Shown here in pieces: positions 58,753 through 64,000 of a stretch of 64,000 nucleotides of DNA. The stretch is from Halicephalobus mephisto (lineage: Eukaryota; Nematoda; Chromadorea; Rhabditida; Panagrolaimidae): the NCBI GenBank assembly GCA_009193035.1, contig SWDT01000005.1:434001-498000 (forward strand). The letters are read 5' to 3'. Made by a program: the position numbers and the translations under genes. Position 1 is the first letter of the stretch. Each line of letters begins with the position of its first letter. A model generated the notes under the pieces. That model made no database searches and had not been told where the DNA came from. It saw nothing but the letters and a program-made list of their open reading frames with translations.

Positions 58753-59877
58753 TTACGAGTTTTCAGGCACATTTAATAATCGCTCACTGAACTGTTTCAG
58801 CATATCCGTTCCTCTCACTTCAGTTTCCAGCAGAGGGAGCTTGACAATGTGGAAATCGCCCTCGTAAAGATCGTCGATTTGAGAGAGGTATTTGCTCTGG
58901 ATTTTGTAACGAGAATTGCACTTTTTACAGGCAATCGACCCTTCTGGGGTCTTGTCAGGATACAGCAACTGGTTCACGATAATGTTCCGTGTATCAATGT
59001 TCTAAATTCCACAAAATTAGAAATTTAATGAGGAGAAAACTTGACCTGTTTGAGGAGGGCTTGGATGAGTCTCTCGGTCTCGTACATGGACAAAAACTCG
59101 GCGATACAGACACACACGAATGTCGTCATTTCCGGGTCCTTGAATTGCTGGTTGATTTGTCTCACAACTTCCAAAATTTCCTTCAATTTTGATGTGGTTT
59201 CGTCTATATTGGCATTCATGCCGATGATACTGCCCATTTGCTTGATCATGGGCATCACACTAGACTCCATTGATAAAAGTTTTCCGAGGGTGTTTTCCAA
59301 AGTATCTGGAAATTGCAAAAGACGAAGTGTGTGACCTGTTGGAGCAGTATCAAACACAACAACATCGAAATCCATGGATTGGACCAGTTTAATCATGTGA
59401 GCGAAACTAGCAGCCTCGTCAACTCCCGGAAGCCCTCCGGCAACTTGAGACAACATTGCTCGTCCGACCGACATCACATCTGGAATTTCAGAAATTATGT
59501 AAATCGATATGCAAAAAATTGTACCGTCAGAATTCAGATCCAAGTCCTTCAGCCCGTCGTTAGCCATCTGCCCTTCCACCTCCATCGCGAACAAGTTTTG
59601 AAATCCGTTCACGAGCGAGGGTTCCTTGGTGAACTTCTGGTTGAAAGCATCGGAAATATTGTGAGCAGGATCCGTAGAAATGATCAGCACACGATTTCTG
59701 ACTTTCGATAGTTGAATTGCCAAGGAACAACTAAAATTTATATATGAAAAAATTCAAATATGAAAATCCCAACCTGCAAGTTGTTTTTCCTACTCCTCCT
59801 TTTCCGCCAACAAAGATCCATTTCAGGGAATTTTGTTCAATAACATTTTTCAACGTCGGCTCTAGATCATCCCCCAT
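58753..59877 (-). CDS. asna-1: ATPase ASNA-1 (GET3/TRC40)
   Basis: Four exons close in frame: 59877-59774, 59730-59525, 59479-59046 and 59001-58753 (330 aa, usual size). ASNA-1/GET3 is the cytosolic ATPase that receives tail-anchored membrane proteins and delivers them to the ER; in worms it also affects insulin secretion and arsenite or cisplatin resistance. The P-loop [10 protein letters not shown] lies at 24-33 and spans the end of exon 1, followed by the switch region [12 protein letters not shown] and the [15 protein letters not shown] segment. The dimer-bridging zinc CxxC motif is present as CKKC (Cys273, Cys276), and the [11 protein letters not shown] segment carries the further conserved cysteines. 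The start [16 protein letters not shown] matches the family. All residues needed for activity seem intact. Confidence 0.95.
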
Positions 59878-60765
59878 GATTATTGAAAGAAAAAAGTGAT
59901 AACCGATGAAAATCAGAAAAAGAAAGAATGACGATGATTAAAAACGAAATTGCGCGAGAGAAACTTGGCCATTGGAACAGAACGCCAAAATGCATATATG
60001 AATATTTATAAAAATTGAAACATTTTTATAAAGTTATTTCCCAAAGAATTTTCATGATTTTAGGTTTTTAATGTTAATTGTAATAGTTTGTACTGTATTA
60101 TGGATGAATTTAGAAATTTTTTGGGATTTTTGAAGATCTTTGAGAATTTTCAAAACCTTCCGAAAATTCTCAAAGTCCGATGATCTACAGAATTCTAGGA
60201 ATCTTCATGAGATTCTGGAGTTTTCAAAGGAATTCTAGAGTTTCAGAATCTTCCACTAGATCACAGCAGGCTTCAACGAGATTTAGCAAGCTTCAGAAGC
60301 TTATGTAAAATTTTCGAAAATTTTTATAGAATTCTAGAAAACTTCAGAAATTTCTGATTTTTTAAAAGTTTAAAACTTTCTGACAGATTCCGGAAATTTT
60401 TAAGCGATTCTAGACTGCTTCAACGAGATTCTAAAATTTCAGAATTTTCTATAAAATTTTGGAAGATTTTTGAATTTTTTACAAATTTTTAATATTCTAA
60501 GAAATCTTCAGAAGTTCCTCTGAGGTTTTTGAAAATTCCAAAATTTCCTACTGGATTCCAAAATTTCAGAATTTTCTATAAAAATTTGAAAAATTTTAGA
60601 ATTTTTTACAAATTTTCCAGACTTTCGTAATTCTAAAAACGCCTCCGGAATTTTTCAAAAATTTTCTGCAAATTGAAAAACCAAAAATTACGAAAAAAGT
60701 TGTTTTTGTTTTTTTAGTTTGTTGACGGTATTTTAACGTCATTTCTGGCTTCTAGAAAGTTCTCT

Positions 60766-61920
60766 CATGGGTCGTTTTAGATACCAGAACTCGATAGAAG
60801 CTGGACCAAGACGAGATTGAACGACTGATATGGCTCTCCACTGTTCCGTTTCTGGCTGTACTTCTGAACTCGTCCGTTTTCGATCATAAACCATCCTGTT
60901 TTTCATCTGTTAAAACATTATTCAAAGTTATTTACAAAAATAACAACGATAAAATCACTATTATCAAAAATACAAAATTTTAAAATTGTTAGAAAATTTC
61001 GAAATTCGACAAAAACTTATGTGACGATTTTAATTTTGGAATTTTACACGATTTCGTAATTGTTAAAAATTAGAATTTCACAAAACGGTCTCGACACGAA
61101 TGTTGGGGATTTTCCAGAACCTTCTACTCGTTTTTAAAGTTTTGTAAAATTTCAATTTTATTATTTATAATTAAAATTAAAACATTAATCGACCTAAATG
61201 AATTTAATCGTCGTTGTTGAGGAACTTTTGGATCAAATAACTCTTTTTTGACGAAGAAAGATCAAAAATTGGAATCAGATTAACACTGTAGGAAATCATG
61301 AAAAAATGATACCTAGTGTCCAGGTTACTGTAGTCCTCAGCTTCGAGACTGTTTTTTCGTAATCAAAAAGTATCTGAAAATGGATTAAAGATGAATCAGC
61401 CAAAGTCACGTCATCACCGTGTGGAACTGTCGCGGAAAGTTCTCAGCACGAAAGTCCCTGAGGCACAAGGACCCAATTTGCGACAATGACGTCATTCAGA
61501 ACTTAGAAATGAAGAACACGCTGAATTACCAAAGTTATTGTTAATTAACTTTGTATTATTTGCTTACTCGAATAAATCGAGAAGTTGTCATTCGTACAAG
61601 ATCAATTAATCAAAAAGAACAGATGAAATTTTCTTACAGAAACCACCTGAAGATCCCTAGTCAGATACAGTAACTCATGAACCACGAGACCCCGGTTTTC
61701 AGAAGATCCAAATTTAATCGGTTTCGAATTTTTGTGAATTTTACATTCGATAAATAGAAAATCCAGAAAATGGATGACTTCTAGAATATTTGAATCTTGT
61801 GACAATTTCCATCGGATTAAAGCCCGTCAGATAAAATAGGAATCTTCCAGAAAAATTTAAAAAATAACTAAAAAAGTGAATTTTCCAAAACTCAAAACCT
61901 GCGCCATTGTTATTGACAAA
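60766..61920 (-). other. Unresolved small gene or genes
   Basis: Several minus-strand pieces look coding but do not join cleanly. ATGGCGCAG|GTTTTG sits at about 61900. A frame through 61850-61745 reads LTGFNPMEIVTRFKYSRSHP and ends at a CGAAT|GTAAAA donor. An exon after TTTTCAG near 61375 reads ILFDYEKTVSKLRTTVTW with a G|GTATCA donor. A frame after TTTAACAG near 60905 reads MKNRMVYDRKRTSSEVQPET and stops near 60740. The base composition is richer in GC than the flanks. I do not recognise the product. The first piece lies about 100 bp below the NDUFAF3 stop, so a downstream operon gene is possible. Confidence 0.3.
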
Positions 61921-62021
61921 AAAATATAATTTTCTTTATGCATTGTTGTCTTTCCATAACGATTATCTCACTGAGAATTCGAATAATGCTATAATCCTAG
62001 TCTAGTCCAACAAAATAACAA

Positions 62022-62956
62022 CTAATTCAACTTCTTGCTGTCGTCGTCTTTACCTGTCAGCTTCTTGGAATCCTCGGATTCACTGTCTTCGAGTCGTTCG
62101 GGTTCCCTAGGCTCGTGTCTGGTCTGTAATCTTTCGGCTTTCCTCCGAATAGCTTCATCGCCAAATTGGTTGATAGTGGCGGCCAGTTGCAGATTCGGTT
62201 TGCCCCAGATTCTTTCTACTAGGCTTTCTGTAGGGTTGCTCCAGTTCTTCGTAAGTCCCTCCAGAAGAGGATGTTCATCTATCTCGAAGTAATCCTTCAT
62301 GTAAAGCAAAGCTTGGGCGTATTCATCGTCGGTGACAACCAGGTTCCTTGGTGGATAAAGGGCGGCCGCAACATACCTCATTTCGTTGTTTAGGAAGTTA
62401 AAAGTAGGAATTGCATCTTCCTGAAGGAAAAGGACCAAATTTCATATATGAAGAACTTCGAAAAACTCACAGTTGGCATGATCTCGAGGCCGATTTTGTG
62501 GGCCTTCACCGCCGGAGCGATCCTCTTCCTAACAGCATCTAAATCTTGTCTATCCCCTACTCCAATGACTAGGATATCGATCTTCGGCTGCAACATGAAA
62601 AACAACTCCAGGGATTCAGGAGTTATGTTGTCCGGAGTGACGACTCTCCACGACAGGACTGCTTTCGGGAAAACAGCGATCGGTCCATATAAAAAAGTCC
62701 CATCAAATAGTCGAAATCCGACAGAACTGAGTCCTCTGATACCGATGAGACCGGCTTCATTCATATCCTTCGTCAAAAAGGAAACAGTGGCCGCCATGCT
62801 CCTATCACTTTTGCCCAAGGGAACAGGATGAGATCCGTCAGCGATAACCGGATCGTGGTACCATCTTCTTTGAACAATAGGCCTCAAATACGACAATCTT
62901 CGAAACCTGTAAAAATTAACATATAAAAATCGAATAAAAAAGAAAGAAACTCACAT
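62022..62956 (-). CDS. NDUFAF3: NDUFAF3-like mitochondrial complex I assembly factor
   Basis: The coding sequence joins 62956-62955 (bases AT), 62906-62471 and 62420-62022, giving 278 aa in frame. NDUFAF3 works with NDUFAF4 in early assembly of respiratory complex I in mitochondria. The N-terminus (MFRRLSYLRPIVQRRW) is Arg-rich and uncharged by acids, as in a mitochondrial targeting peptide. The DUF498-type core follows: GIRGLSSVGFRLFDGTFLYG, SLELFFMLQPKIDILVIGVG and LEIMPTEDAIPTFNFLN, then VAAALYPP. A long acidic C-terminal extension (to DDDSKKLN) makes it longer than the mammalian protein. No ATG precedes the core within its own exon. The donor AAAAAT|GTGAGT and acceptor TTTACAG|GTTTCG reconstruct the start codon across the intron. 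Confidence 0.85.
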
Positions 62957-62959
62957 TTT

Positions 62960-63115
62960 TGAAAGACTCTGAGCAACAAAGAGTCGGAAAATTGCGAAAC
63001 AAAGCACGTTTGGTCTCGGACGGAAAATTGCGAAACAAAGCACGTTTGGTCTCGCACAGAAAACTGCGAAACAAAGCACGTTTGGTCTCGCAAGGAAAAT
63101 TTAGATTACTATAGA
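62960..63115. repeat. Three tandem units of about 36 bp upstream of NDUFAF3
   Basis: GAAAATTGCGAAACAAAGCA followed by CGTTTGGTCTCG occurs three times in the presumed 5' leader or promoter of the minus-strand gene. Units differ at only a few positions. Confidence 0.85.
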
Positions 63116-64000
63116 ATTTATCTGTTTTCCCTAAAATCACATCTTTATTGTCGAAAATAATAATAAAAAAACTTGAAAATTAATTATTTAACAATATAAA
63201 AAATCTACTCCAAAATCTGGTCAGTTAAATTTCTTAATTGTTAGAAAATTTTTTGTTTTTACATAAACGAAAAAAGTAATTTTTTTAGATATTATTTTGG
63301 TGTTAATTTTGATGTTTTTAATATATATTGGTATTTTCATATATAATCTTAACGTGAAAAAATTTTGTTAAAAAGAAAGAAACTCGAAAAGTACGGTCCT
63401 GGAACGAAAAATTTTATATTTTGTTTTACCAAAATTACAATTCAGAGTTTGAGGGTAAAATTTGAACTTTTCGTGCTAGAACATGATTCGCGGATTCCGT
63501 TACTTCGGAAAATTTGGATAAGTCTAATATCAATGCATTTTACTCAACGTACCAGTACAGTGAACTATTCAGATGTATTAAACACATTATATCCAACATA
63601 TTGATACATTAAGTAAGATATTGATGAATTGTATATAGTGTACAATACATCAAAACAGCTCTGATGTATCGGATACATTATATTGAATGTTTCCATATAT
63701 CAAGTTAATGTCAGCATATTGAATATAATGCATTCGGTATGTTAGAGCCGTTTTAATATACCCTTTTTGCGTAGTTAACAAAGATGTATTGAATAATAAT
63801 TTCACTGAAAACAACAAAGTAAATAGATATATGGAATCCATAGGTAAAGATTTAAAAAAACTCCAATATGACTAAGTGTTAAAGTAAAGAGAAGATTTTA
63901 TACAACAATAACATTGAATATAAAACGTCAAGTTTACTTTGCTATTGAATAATGGACCAGTTCACTTTGACGATAGCAATTTCAATATGTACCTTAATCT
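63116..64000. other. Intergenic sequence without a recognised gene
   Basis: AT-rich DNA. Between about 63560 and 63760 there are several GATGTATT/GATACATTA/TATTGAATAT words in both orientations, suggesting a degenerate inverted or palindromic repeat. No supported coding frame. Confidence 0.45.

Noticed and set aside
59041..59711. Plus-strand frames opposite asna-1
   Set aside because: Mirror frames of strongly conserved ASNA-1 exons.
62022..62292. Plus-strand serine-rich frame opposite the NDUFAF3 C-terminus
   Set aside because: Mirror of the acidic, charged tail encoded on the minus strand.

Overview
The window is nuclear DNA of a nematode, most likely a rhabditid close to Caenorhabditis. 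The evidence is very AT-rich non-coding DNA, introns ending in TTTCAG or TTTTAG, many small exons, and a typical worm gene set: a receptor guanylyl cyclase, a DEG/ENaC channel subunit, a ShKT-domain secreted protein, an F-BAR/C1/RhoGAP protein of the SPV-1 type and the ATPase ASNA-1. Exons were joined by hand using reading frame, splice motifs and protein family likeness. Where the summed exon length closes in frame I say so. No search tool was used.

Layout. 470-2998 (-): seven-exon carboxylesterase. 4070-11210 (+): eight-exon receptor-type guanylyl cyclase (about 1106 aa) whose introns are filled with tandem repeats. 11597-15266 (-): DEG/ENaC channel subunit with one unresolved exon junction. 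14205-16200: MITE-like elements and a possible retroelement tail. 16637-18230 (-): secreted protein with ShKT-like cysteine domains. 18300-28250: gene-poor, with a foldback element, an 85-bp satellite, a tRNA-like sequence and some coding-like islands on the minus strand. 28258-46943 (+): spv-1-like gene over 18.7 kb, with 15 exons, two possible alternative first exons and two inferred GC-AG introns. 47097-52868 (-): five-exon MFS transporter of the MFSD8/CLN7 type, convergent with spv-1; its 3.6-kb intron holds a dead hAT transposon and a foldback element. 53468-54911 (-): acireductone-dioxygenase-like protein lacking most metal ligands. 55140-55960: tandem repeat. 57261-57553: tRNA-derived SINE-like insertion with a target-site duplication. 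58753-59877 (-): asna-1. 60766-61920 (-): unresolved small gene or genes. 62022-62956 (-): NDUFAF3-type complex I assembly factor whose start codon appears to be split by an intron.

The genes do not form one pathway. They are independent neighbours, and no convincing operon was found. The most distinctive material is the repeats: several foldback and MITE families, a SINE with clear target-site duplication, satellite units whose motifs recur across the window, and a duplicated intron segment inside spv-1. Candidate items for follow-up are the ligand-less dioxygenase relative, the alternative spv-1 starts, the split start codon and the SINE.
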